From the NCBI GenBank assembly GCA_013349725.1, contig DUZB01000028.1, positions 1 to 17,560 of the forward strand: a stretch of DNA of 17,560 bases, written 5' to 3'. Within the stretch, counting starts at the first letter, position 1. The number at the start of each line of letters is the position of its first letter. Positions 8,147-15,617 of the stretch are shown here, piece after piece. Origin of the DNA: Deltaproteobacteria bacterium. Its GTDB lineage: Bacteria > Desulfobacterota > DSM-4660 > Desulfatiglandales > Desulfatiglandaceae. The position numbers were made by a program, and so were the translations under genes. The notes below the pieces were generated by a model that did no database searches, was not told the DNA's origin, and saw only the letters and a list, made by a program, of their open reading frames with translations.

Positions 8147-8851
8147 CTACAGCCCCAGATAGGTCTTTCGGATATGCGGATTTTCCATAAGCCATTTTCC
8201 ATCGCCGCTCATGGCGATCTGACCGTTTTCAAGGACATATCCCCTGTCCGAGATGGTCAGGGCGTGAAATACGTTCTGTTCAATGAGCAGGATAGAGGTC
8301 TTCCGTTCATTGATCCGGCGGATAATCTCGAATATGGTCGTTACAAGCAGGGGCGCCAGCCCAAGGGAAGGCTCATCGAACATCATGAGCCTGGGTTTGG
8401 ACATCAATCCCCTCCCGATGGCTAACATCTGCTGTTCGCCGCCGCTCAGGGTCCCCGCCTTCTGGTCGAGCCTTTCCTTTAAACGGGGGAAAAACCCGAA
8501 TATTTCCTCCATGGTTTCCCGTCGAACCTTCTTCATATGGGGAAACTGCGCCCCCATTTCAAGGTTCTCCTCCACCGTCATGGTGGGAAAAAGCTGCCTT
8601 CCTTCAGGGATATGGCTGATTCCCATTTCAACGATCCGGGAAGTGGAGGCCCGGCTGATATTCTCCCCATCGAATTCAATGGTTCCTTTCCGGGGACGAA
8701 GAATACCTGAGACGGTTTTGAGGGTGGTAGATTTTCCGGCGCCGTTGGAGCCGATAACGGAAACCACCTCCCTTTCGGCCGCTTCAAAGCTGACCCCTCT
8801 CAATGCCTGGAGATCCCCGTAAAAGACGTCTATCCCATCAACCCTGAGCAT
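8147..8851 (-). CDS. livF: Branched-chain amino-acid type ABC transporter, ATP-binding protein LivF
   Basis: One of two ATPases of a HAAT-family importer (branched-chain amino acids, amides, urea-like or aromatic compounds). It has 234 residues. Walker A GSNGAGKST is at 34-42, signature LSGGEQQMLAIGRGL at 135-149, Walker B LMMFDEPSLGLAP at 155-167. The LIEQN segment after the beta strand (188-192) is typical of LivF, which has no H-loop histidine at that place. The start lies inside livG (14-base overlap) with AAGGAG seven bases upstream. It is the last transporter gene of the operon. Confidence 0.95.
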   Translation of the reverse strand: MLRVDGIDVFYGDLQALRGVSFEAAEREVVSVIGSNGAGKSTTLKTVSGILRPRKGTIEFDGENISRASTSRIVEMGISHIPEGRQLFPTMTVEENLEMGAQFPHMKKVRRETMEEIFGFFPRLKERLDQKAGTLSGGEQQMLAIGRGLMSKPRLMMFDEPSLGLAPLLVTTIFEIIRRINERKTSILLIEQNVFHALTISDRGYVLENGQIAMSGDGKWLMENPHIRKTYLGL

Positions 8852-9569
8852 GGAGAAACTCCTTGCCTAAGTAAGCCTCGATCACCTTCTCATCCTTTAC
8901 CACTTCCGCCGGGGTGCCTTCGGCGATCCGGCTTCCATAATTAATCACCAGCACCCGTTCTGAAAGGGCCATGATCCCCTGCATGACGTGTTCTATGAGC
9001 AGGATGGATACGCCTTTTTTATTGACCTCTTTGATCAGTTCAATAATCTCCGAAACTTCTGTGGGGTTCAGTCCTGCCATGACTTCGTCAAGAAGGAGAA
9101 CCTTCGGTCGGGTCGCAAGCGCCCGGGCCATTTCCAGCCTTTTCCTGAAGGGAAGGGGCAACCCCTCGGCCTCCTTGTGGGCCATGGAACCGAGACCGGC
9201 CCACTTTATAATCTCCATGGATTCTTCACGGGCCTTCCGAATCGACGGTTCCCGTATCAGGGCGCCTACCATCACATTATCCAGAACAGATATGGTCAGA
9301 AACGGCTTGACGATCTGGAAAGTCCGGGCCAGACCCGCCTGGCAGACCTGATAGGGCTGCATGCCCAGCAGGGATTTCCCGGAAAAAATCATCTCCCCGG
9401 AATCGGGAGTGTGGAAGCCGCTCAGGCAGTTGAATACGGTGGTTTTGCCAGCGCCATTGGGGCCTATCAATCCCAGTATCCCTCCCTGCCCCAATTCAAA
9501 AGACAGCTCCAAAATGGCCGTCAGGCCCCCGAACCGTTTGCTCAGCTTTGTTACCTTCAGGATGCTCAC
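8838..9569 (-). CDS. livG: Branched-chain amino-acid type ABC transporter, ATP-binding protein LivG
   Basis: Second ATPase of the importer, 243 residues. Walker A GPNGAGKT is at 36-43 and the LivG hallmark ARTFQIVKPF at 81-90. The signature position reads LPLPFRKRLEMARAL (about 137-151) instead of LSYGQQRRLEIARA, so the usual serine and glycine are missing. Walker B is LLLDEVMAGLNPTE (158-171), with DEV in place of DEP. These variants recur in a subfamily of LivG homologues and probably do not mean a dead enzyme. The H-loop histidine is in LIEHVMQG near 194. The start is a GTG at 9569 whose last two bases plus the next A form the livM stop (GTGA overlap). Confidence 0.93.
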   Translation of the reverse strand: MSILKVTKLSKRFGGLTAILELSFELGQGGILGLIGPNGAGKTTVFNCLSGFHTPDSGEMIFSGKSLLGMQPYQVCQAGLARTFQIVKPFLTISVLDNVMVGALIREPSIRKAREESMEIIKWAGLGSMAHKEAEGLPLPFRKRLEMARALATRPKVLLLDEVMAGLNPTEVSEIIELIKEVNKKGVSILLIEHVMQGIMALSERVLVINYGSRIAEGTPAEVVKDEKVIEAYLGKEFLHAQG

Positions 9570-10579
9570 GATTCCGCTTTAGCCTCTTTTCTCTTTTCCG
9601 TGTAGGTCACTGTTTTTTTATCCAGCCGCAGTATCGGATTCAACCATCTTTTCGCGTAATAGATGATCCCTTTCGGCATAAAAAGAACGACGAGAACAGC
9701 AAGAACACCATACAGGATCAGATGAAGTCCCTCAAACCCACCCTTTGCAAAATAGGACCTGGAGATTTCCGAAAGGGGAGTGAGGATAAATGACCCCAGG
9801 GCCGGTCCCAGAATGGTTCCAAGACCCCCGATGATGGGGCGCAGGATCAGTTCTATGCTCAGGGCCATCCCGAACAGGGTGTCGGGATGAAGATAGAAAA
9901 TATAATTAGCATAAAAAGTACCGGCCAGGGAGGTCATGAAAGCGCTCAATGCAATGGCGATCATATTGTACTTGAAGGCGTTGACTCCCAGTGCCTGGGC
10001 TGCTTCTTCATCTTCCCTGATGGCCACCATGAAACGCCCGGCCCTTGAACCCTCCAGAATACGAACCACGATCATGGAGAACACCATAAAACCCAGGGCA
10101 ATATAATAGTAGGGAACATTTCCCCTGAACTGAAAATTCCAGAAGCCAGGGTTGAAATCCAGGAAAATCCCGGAAAAGGACCCTAACGCTTCCACGTGGG
10201 AAACAATCAGGCGGGTAATTTCCGCAAAAGCGATGGTCAGGATTACAAAATAAACCCCTCTGAGCCCGAATCGAAATCCCAGGTATCCCAGAAAAAGGGC
10301 GATCACCACCGCGAAAGCTCCTCCCACCAGCATCCCGATCCAGGGACTGAGTCCGTAATTCTGGGCCAGAAAGGTGGAGGTGTATGCCCCCACCCCCACA
10401 TAGAGGGCGTGCCCCAGAGAAATATGTCCCGTATATCCGGTGAGGATATTCCACGATTGCCCCAGGTAGGCATAGAAAAAAATCATGACAAAAATACCCA
10501 GGATATACTTCTCAAGAAAAAACGGGAGCAGAAGAAGGATGGATAGCACGGCGGTGAGAAGAATGTAGAGCCTGTTCAT
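9566..10579 (-). CDS. livM: Branched-chain amino-acid type ABC transporter, permease LivM
   Basis: Inner-membrane permease of the importer, 337 residues, very hydrophobic with about eight to ten membrane segments. LivM family motifs are seen: LGQSWNILTGYTGHISLGHA (about 39-58), FRFGLRGVYFVILTIAFAEI (about 107-126), IREDEEAAQALGVN (about 197-210), and IELILRPIIGGLGTILGP near 255-272. The cytoplasmic EAA-like loop couples to the ATPases. The start ATG at 10579 overlaps the livH stop by four bases (ATGA), and the end overlaps livG. The C-terminus is a charged tail rich in lysine and glutamate. Confidence 0.94.
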   Translation of the reverse strand: MNRLYILLTAVLSILLLLPFFLEKYILGIFVMIFFYAYLGQSWNILTGYTGHISLGHALYVGVGAYTSTFLAQNYGLSPWIGMLVGGAFAVVIALFLGYLGFRFGLRGVYFVILTIAFAEITRLIVSHVEALGSFSGIFLDFNPGFWNFQFRGNVPYYYIALGFMVFSMIVVRILEGSRAGRFMVAIREDEEAAQALGVNAFKYNMIAIALSAFMTSLAGTFYANYIFYLHPDTLFGMALSIELILRPIIGGLGTILGPALGSFILTPLSEISRSYFAKGGFEGLHLILYGVLAVLVVLFMPKGIIYYAKRWLNPILRLDKKTVTYTEKRKEAKAES

Positions 10580-11445
10580 TTCTTCCCCCCTAAAAGCCCC
10601 TGGGGACGAAAAAGCATGATAATGACCAGAATTCCGAAGCTTACCACTTGTTTGAGGGTGGCGGGAAGAAAGAGGGTGGACATGGATTCGGCCACGCCAA
10701 GAATGAGCCCCCCCACAAGGGCGCCCACGAGATTTCCCATGCCGCCAAGGATGACCACAATAAAGGCGGTCAGCGTAAAATCGTGGCCCAGGTTAGGAGA
10801 AAGGGGCATCAACGGCAGCAGCAGCGCCCCTGCCGCCCCGGTTGTGGCTGCACCCAGCCCGAAGGAAAAGTTATTAATGCGGCTCACATTGATTCCCACG
10901 AGCGTGGCGGCCATGCGGTTATCGGCCGCCGCACGGATGCGTTTGCCCATATTGCTCTTCTTCAGGAAGATAAAGATAGCGAGGGTGATAATGATGGCCA
11001 TGGAAAAAGCAATGAGGCGCGACACATCAATCATAGCGCCTCCCAGCCAGATGGTATCCAGACTAAAGGCGGTTTGAGGGCTCCGGTGATCCGGGCCCCA
11101 CAGTAGGAGTGCCGTGTTTTCGAGAATAATCCCGATCGCTACGAGAGGAAGTACCTGCATCGCTTCAGGATAATCGAGTATCCGGTTGACTACGGAAGAC
11201 TGGATGACATATCCCAGGACAAAAATGGCGGCAGAAACAATGATCAGGGAAAGGTAGGGCTCAACGCCTAACAGAACGAATATCCAGTAGGAAATGTACA
11301 TGCCGATGACCATCATCTGGCCATGGGCGAAATTAATAACCCCCATTACCCCGAAGATAAGGGAGAGCCCCAGGGCAATGAGCCCGTAGAGCCCTCCCAG
11401 CAGAACTCCCTGAATCAAAAGCTGCAGGGCAAGGGTGGAATCCAT
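10576..11445 (-). CDS. livH: Branched-chain amino-acid type ABC transporter, permease LivH
   Basis: Second inner-membrane permease, 289 residues, the family length, with about eight membrane segments. LivH motifs include GLYGLIALGLSLIFGVMGVINFAHG (split here as GLYGLIALGLSLIFG at about 18-32 followed by VMGVINFAHG), KRIRAAADNRMAATLVGI near 168-185, and VILGGMGNLVGALVGGLILG near 231-250, ending with RPQGLLGGKK. The ATG at 11445 shares one base with the stop codon of the binding-protein gene (TAATG), so the two are translationally coupled. Together with LivM it forms the channel heterodimer. Confidence 0.94.
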   Translation of the reverse strand: MDSTLALQLLIQGVLLGGLYGLIALGLSLIFGVMGVINFAHGQMMVIGMYISYWIFVLLGVEPYLSLIIVSAAIFVLGYVIQSSVVNRILDYPEAMQVLPLVAIGIILENTALLLWGPDHRSPQTAFSLDTIWLGGAMIDVSRLIAFSMAIIITLAIFIFLKKSNMGKRIRAAADNRMAATLVGINVSRINNFSFGLGAATTGAAGALLLPLMPLSPNLGHDFTLTAFIVVILGGMGNLVGALVGGLILGVAESMSTLFLPATLKQVVSFGILVIIMLFRPQGLLGGKK

Positions 11446-12731
11446 TATCCTCTGTCCCAGATCTGGGGGGCGGGAAACACGTAATCTGCCTGGGCGAAAC
11501 TCTTGGGCAGGACGACCTTGACCCTTTTTTCGGGATCGGGATCGGGCAACACCTGGACCATGGCGGTAGCGGCATTGATGTTGTCGCCGTTTTCCGCGAA
11601 ACGAATAGCATCTCCCACCATGGGCTGCGCTTTCAGGTCAGTTGTCCTGAGAGCGGCCAGGAACTTATCGGTGTCGGCGGACCCGGCTCTTTCCAACGCA
11701 TCGGCAATCACAAGGATGCCGGTATAGGCATAGCCGGAATTGGTATCCAAATAGCCGCCGTATTTCTTGTTGAACAGGGCGTTGGCTTGCTGGTACACCG
11801 GGCTTGCAGGGTTGATCCAGGGGACATTGTCCATGACGTAATAAACCAGTTTGCCCAGGTCCTTGATCACCGAGGGTTCATACCACCCCGGACTTCCCGG
11901 ACTGATAATCCCCATGAGCGGGACCCTTTGTTTGAGCAACTGTCTCGTCAGGATAATCGAGTCTCCCGGTCTGCACACAGGAAAGAGCAGGTCCGGCTTG
12001 GCAGCCTTGATTTTCGCCACTTCGGAGGAAAGGTCATGGATACCTAAAGGATAGGTGATATGTTCCACGATTTCCACCGGGATACCGGATTCCTTGAACC
12101 ATTTGATAAAATTTCCACCCTGGCCCTTCCCAAAGGGGTCTCCCGTGTTGGTGACGACCGCCCTTTTCGGGCTTACCTTTTTTTCGGTAATCATCTGTTC
12201 AATATATTTGCAGGCCGTTTTTCCAAAGGTAGTTACCGTGGGGAAAATGCGAAAGCTGTATTTGTACCCTTTCTGGGTGATATCATCAAGCGCTGCAACA
12301 TCCATTACGAAGGGGATCTGTCTCTGTTCGGCCAGAGTGGCAATGGCCATGCCGGTACCGCTCTGGAAAGCGCCGATCAGCACGACCGCGCCGTCATTAA
12401 TCAACCTGTCCGCCTCGCCGCGGCCCACATCCGCTTTGGTTTCGCTGTCGCCAAGCAGGAGCTCAAGCTTCGCCCCTCCCATCGATTTGATGCCGCCCAT
12501 TGCATTGATATAATCCACCGCAAGCTGATTTCCCCTGCGCTGGCCCTGTCCGATTACCGCAAGCGGTCCCGTAGCCGGCTGGACGGAACCGATCTTAATG
12601 GTTTTCGGCTCAGCCTTGAGCAGGGTTGGAACACCAAATGAGGTTGCGGTCAGACCCAACCCGACAGCTCCCGTGACTTTCAGGAAAGTCCTTCGGTCCA
12701 TCTCTTTTTTTACCAGATCTTGTTCGCCCAT
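11445..12731 (-). CDS. ABC transporter substrate-binding protein, LivK-like, with Tat-type signal
   Basis: Periplasmic receptor of the importer (Peripla_BP_6 fold), 428 residues from the ATG at 12731. The N-terminus carries a twin-arginine export motif, DRRTFLKVTGAVGLG (residues 12-26), a hydrophobic stretch, and a likely cleavage near LLKA-EP (about residue 40). The mature part begins KTIKIGSVQPATGPLA, typical of this family. Ligand class cannot be read from the sequence: branched-chain amino acids, amides or aromatic acids are all possible. A strong GAGGAGG site lies six bases before the chosen ATG; another ATG directly precedes it (12734). The open frame reaches back to 12854 but that would translate the promoter, so it was cut. 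First gene of the operon. Confidence 0.92.
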   Translation of the reverse strand: MGEQDLVKKEMDRRTFLKVTGAVGLGLTATSFGVPTLLKAEPKTIKIGSVQPATGPLAVIGQGQRRGNQLAVDYINAMGGIKSMGGAKLELLLGDSETKADVGRGEADRLINDGAVVLIGAFQSGTGMAIATLAEQRQIPFVMDVAALDDITQKGYKYSFRIFPTVTTFGKTACKYIEQMITEKKVSPKRAVVTNTGDPFGKGQGGNFIKWFKESGIPVEIVEHITYPLGIHDLSSEVAKIKAAKPDLLFPVCRPGDSIILTRQLLKQRVPLMGIISPGSPGWYEPSVIKDLGKLVYYVMDNVPWINPASPVYQQANALFNKKYGGYLDTNSGYAYTGILVIADALERAGSADTDKFLAALRTTDLKAQPMVGDAIRFAENGDNINAATAMVQVLPDPDPEKRVKVVLPKSFAQADYVFPAPQIWDRG

Positions 12732-12816
12732 CATAAGCCTCCTCAGGAAAATGGTAGCATTAAGGATCTTTTTCCAGCCACATTGGCAGAGAAACCAAGC
12801 AGATTCTATAATTGCA

Positions 12817-12845
12817 AATATATTGAATTGGCCTGTAGTTGTCAA
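12817..12845 (-). promoter_or_regulatory. Sigma-70 promoter of the liv operon
   Basis: On the minus strand, TTGACA (12840-12845) and TATATT (12817-12822) are separated by exactly 17 bases. This is a perfect -35 and a one-mismatch -10. The predicted start is near 12810, giving a leader of about 75 bases before the binding-protein gene. Confidence 0.75.
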
Positions 12846-12962
12846 CAAATTCATTATTGCAAATTCTTCATGGAACCGGTAAATTCATCCTGTTCCAAGC
12901 TGAAAACAAAAAAATAGGCTCTTGGTTCGGAAGAGCAGTTTGATAAGGGCGCAAATATTGCA

Positions 12963-12988
12963 CAATCCGCAATCCGCAATCCGCAATC
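12963..12988. repeat. Heptamer tandem repeat CAATCCG
   Basis: Three exact copies of the 7-bp unit CAATCCG followed by a partial copy. It sits in the divergent intergenic region about 25 bases before the hydrolase start. The unit resembles the first heptamer tract at 2217-2251 (CAATCnn). Confidence 0.85.
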
Positions 12989-13011
12989 GTTTTATATGAG
13001 GAACCCGGGCC

Positions 13012-13833
13012 ATGCCGTTTATTTCCGTACGTGACATACAGATCTATTACCGAATCCAAGGAAAAGGACCACGTCTGCTTGTGATCAGTGGAACGAGGGG
13101 GGACCTGCGACATAAACCGAGCATCTTTGACTCCCCCCTGGCGGCCCATTTCGAAATCCTTGCCTATGACCAGCGGGGCCTTGGCCGAACGGACAAACCG
13201 GATATCCCCTATTCCATGGCGAACTACGCTATGGACGCAGCAGGCCTGCTGGATGCCTTAAAATGGAACCATTGCAATGTAATGGGAATTTCCTTCGGAG
13301 GCATGGTCGCGCAGGAATTCGCCCTTCGGTATCCAGGTTATGTGAAACGGATGGTCCTGGCCTGTTCCAGCAGTGGAAGCCCGGGCGGAAACTCGTATCC
13401 CCTGCACGAGCTCACCGATCTGCCCGTGCTGGAAAAAGCCGGGCGCATAGTAGAGCTCGCAGATGCGAGGCTGAACCTTGCATGGCGGAAAGCATATCCT
13501 AAACAGTACCGGGAGCTGGTGGATCAGATGGTTCAGAACCTTGAGATCGGCGCGAACGAAACCGGGCGAACCATGGGCGAACGCCGGCAACTTGAGGCCC
13601 GGAAAGGGCACGACACCTACTCCCGACTGCCCGGCCTTGCCATGCCGGTATTTATCTGCGGCGGTCGATACGACACAATGATCTGCCCGGTGAAAAACCT
13701 GGAATTGATGCACAGGCAGATTCCCCATGCGAAGTTCGAACTGTTTGAAGGCGGTCACCTCTTTTTTTTGCAGGACCCCCGGGCTTTCAAAAAGATCGAA
13801 GCATTCCTGCAGGCTGGGGCTGATTTTTCATGA
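13012..13833 (+). CDS. Alpha/beta hydrolase
   Basis: A cytosolic alpha/beta-hydrolase fold protein of 273 residues, with no signal peptide. The catalytic triad is complete: nucleophile Ser94 in GISFGG (92-97), acid Asp221 in GGRYDTMI (217-224), and His249 in EGGHLFF (246-252). The oxyanion and core strand segment AYDQRGLGRTDKP (51-63) matches the esterase, haloalkane and 3-oxoadipate enol-lactonase branch. The substrate cannot be named. GAGGA lies nine bases before the ATG. No clear promoter was seen upstream; a CAATCCG heptamer tract occupies that position. It is divergent from the liv operon and followed after 9 bases by a large gene of unknown function, so the two are very likely one operon. 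Confidence 0.9.
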   Translation: MPFISVRDIQIYYRIQGKGPRLLVISGTRGDLRHKPSIFDSPLAAHFEILAYDQRGLGRTDKPDIPYSMANYAMDAAGLLDALKWNHCNVMGISFGGMVAQEFALRYPGYVKRMVLACSSSGSPGGNSYPLHELTDLPVLEKAGRIVELADARLNLAWRKAYPKQYRELVDQMVQNLEIGANETGRTMGERRQLEARKGHDTYSRLPGLAMPVFICGGRYDTMICPVKNLELMHRQIPHAKFELFEGGHLFFLQDPRAFKKIEAFLQAGADFS

Positions 13834-13842
13834 ATAAAATGA

Positions 13843-15444
13843 ATGAAACAAATTGACTTCAAAAACGACTTAACGTCCGCCGAAAACGTGTTGCGTGGTG
13901 AAACGTATGACTTCATGGCAAAGTATCTGGCCGTTGGCCAGTTGTGTTCCCTCGCGGAAACAAACCCTGGCATCTTTCGCCTGAAAACCGTTTCGATTCT
14001 CAAGAGCCTTTTCACCAATGCGATTGTCTACCGGCAAACCCAGGCCTACTTTCTTCACAAAGAAACCGCCAATACCCTCTGCAGACTCGCCGTTTATCCC
14101 CAAAATACCCCGGTGGCCATGGAAGCCCGGCGCTCCATTATGGACCTCCTTCAAACGGCAAAAGGACGAACCCACCGGGCCGTTGCCGAGGCCCTGGGCT
14201 CTCTTCCCTTTACCATTGAGGGCCCTGCAATAAGAAACGGCCATGGGAAGAATATCCCTGTTGTGAGCTGGCAGGATCTTCTCAGGGAGACCGGCGTGGT
14301 CCTTTGCGATGCGCCATTTTTCATGGGAAGGAGTCTGGTAGGCGTTACCAGCAACCCGGGCCGGATTCTGGTAGTCAAGCTTGCCGGAGCAGATCATTCT
14401 CCGCAATCTCTGCATACGGAAACCGACTGGCTGTACCATATGCGAAACGGGAACTATGCCTTCCCGGTAAAATTCCATATCCCTCAACCCCTGGAAGTTC
14501 AGAGCAGTCCTCTTTTTCAATTACAGGATATTCCCGTCCCTGTTCCTGAAAACAGGGAGCTTCACCCGGACCGGCACGCCATCGCTTTTTTAGCCGGACA
14601 GGACTATTTTCTTTATCCCAATGAATCGGTCCCTGAAAAGAGACTGGATTCCCATACATTTAAGGAAGTCCTATTCCGAAATGCCTTTCTGTTCGGCAGG
14701 CTTTCCTCATTAGGGATCCTCCATGTGGCGCCTATTCCTCTTTTCCATAACCGGGTGCAGGGGTTCAGAAGGGACGACCACGGACTATATGAGTGGCAGA
14801 GGGCGGGAAGGCTCGACCGGTGGCTTGAATCGTGCCTTCATCCTAATTTCGGAGTCTCCGGAATCAGGGATTTTGAACATTTCGAGTCTTTTAATGGCGA
14901 AAGCCGCATGCTGTATCCCCACATGGGCACGCAGCTTCTGAGCCTTTTTCTGGTAACCGGGAGTTACTTTCGAAACAAGGATACGAACAGGGTCGGCTTT
15001 GATGGGGAAGGAAATCCCATGGATGCCAGGGACTGCTTCAATAAACCTCTCCTTATGGAACTCCTCGATGGAATTTTTTCTCACTACTACCTGGGCTTTG
15101 TTGGAAGGAAATTCACTGGGCGAGCGCCCCTGAACCTGGACGGGCTTTCCACCCGGATGGTGGATGAGATGGGGGTAGACCGATTTATGGAAGAAATCCT
15201 CAGGGTTGCGGATCAGCAGGCCATGACCGATGAAACGTTCTTCCGTTTCCTGGAACAGAGGGGGTTTTCAAAGGAAGATGCAAATTGTCTGAAAAGGGGA
15301 GAGGAGGACATCACCCTCTTTACCGGACCCCACCTGGGTGGATTCAATCAGCGCATCTCCATCCCGGAACTCATCGAATCCGTAGGAACCATGGCCGCAC
15401 TCTGCATTTACGGGAAATACTGCGACCTGTCCGGTCAGGCCTGA
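13843..15444 (+). CDS. Large protein of uncertain function, possibly SidJ-related pseudokinase
   Basis: A 533-residue protein with no signal peptide and no membrane segment. Residues 1-125 are helical and look like repeats (HEAT-like). From about 140 on, kinase-like elements can be seen: a VVKL lysine at 179 after GRILVVKL, a glutamate in HTETDWL (193) that could pair with it, and a loop GILHVAPIPLFHNR (291-304) where a kinase would have HRD; the catalytic aspartate is missing. The C-terminal part (about 395-530) is helical. From memory, this recalls the 'SidJ-related pseudokinase' proteins of Desulfobacterota, related to the Legionella SidJ polyglutamylase. I cannot align it here, so this name is tentative. 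There is no good ribosome site; the ATG follows the hydrolase stop by nine bases, which suggests coupled translation. It is certainly coding; function is open. Confidence 0.9.
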   Translation: MKQIDFKNDLTSAENVLRGETYDFMAKYLAVGQLCSLAETNPGIFRLKTVSILKSLFTNAIVYRQTQAYFLHKETANTLCRLAVYPQNTPVAMEARRSIMDLLQTAKGRTHRAVAEALGSLPFTIEGPAIRNGHGKNIPVVSWQDLLRETGVVLCDAPFFMGRSLVGVTSNPGRILVVKLAGADHSPQSLHTETDWLYHMRNGNYAFPVKFHIPQPLEVQSSPLFQLQDIPVPVPENRELHPDRHAIAFLAGQDYFLYPNESVPEKRLDSHTFKEVLFRNAFLFGRLSSLGILHVAPIPLFHNRVQGFRRDDHGLYEWQRAGRLDRWLESCLHPNFGVSGIRDFEHFESFNGESRMLYPHMGTQLLSLFLVTGSYFRNKDTNRVGFDGEGNPMDARDCFNKPLLMELLDGIFSHYYLGFVGRKFTGRAPLNLDGLSTRMVDEMGVDRFMEEILRVADQQAMTDETFFRFLEQRGFSKEDANCLKRGEEDITLFTGPHLGGFNQRISIPELIESVGTMAALCIYGKYCDLSGQA

Positions 15445-15466
15445 AAACAGTTACTTTATTACGTTT

Positions 15467-15599
15467 GATGGTCCCGTAAAAAGTCAAAAATTATTCGTTT
15501 TCGTCATTCCAGCGAACGCGGGAATCCAGGAACATCAGGTGCTTATGGACTCCCGCGTTCGCGGGAGTGACGGCCTTGGGGACTTTTTACGAGACCATC
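15467..15599. mobile_element. 133-bp MITE-like element with target duplication
   Basis: The terminal inverted repeats are GATGGTCCCGTAAAAAGTC (15467-15485) and GACTTTTTACGAGACCATC (15581-15599), matching at 18 of 19 positions. The element is flanked by ACGTTT on both sides (15461-15466 and 15600-15605), a 6-bp target duplication. A nested inverted pair lies inside (GTCATTCC-GCGAACGCGGGAA type, about 15503-15527, against 15548-15572), so the whole element can fold into a long hairpin. It has no gene. It sits between two convergent genes and could also act as a bidirectional terminator. Confidence 0.85.
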
Positions 15600-15617
15600 A
15601 CGTTTAATCTCCAAAAA

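Noticed and set aside
8044..8202. 53-residue N-terminal extension of RidA
   Set aside because: It overlaps livF, has no RidA similarity, and a ribosome site precedes the ATG at 8043.
12732..12854. N-terminal extension of the substrate-binding protein
   Set aside because: It would translate across the -10 of the operon promoter (12817-12822), and the strong GAGGAGG site supports the later ATG followed by a Tat signal.
13258..13758. Long antisense frame opposite the hydrolase
   Set aside because: It is a shadow of a gene with clear catalytic motifs on the plus strand.
13870..14520. 216-codon antisense frame opposite the 533-residue protein
   Set aside because: No family features; the plus-strand frame is longer, coupled to the hydrolase, and has structured protein composition.
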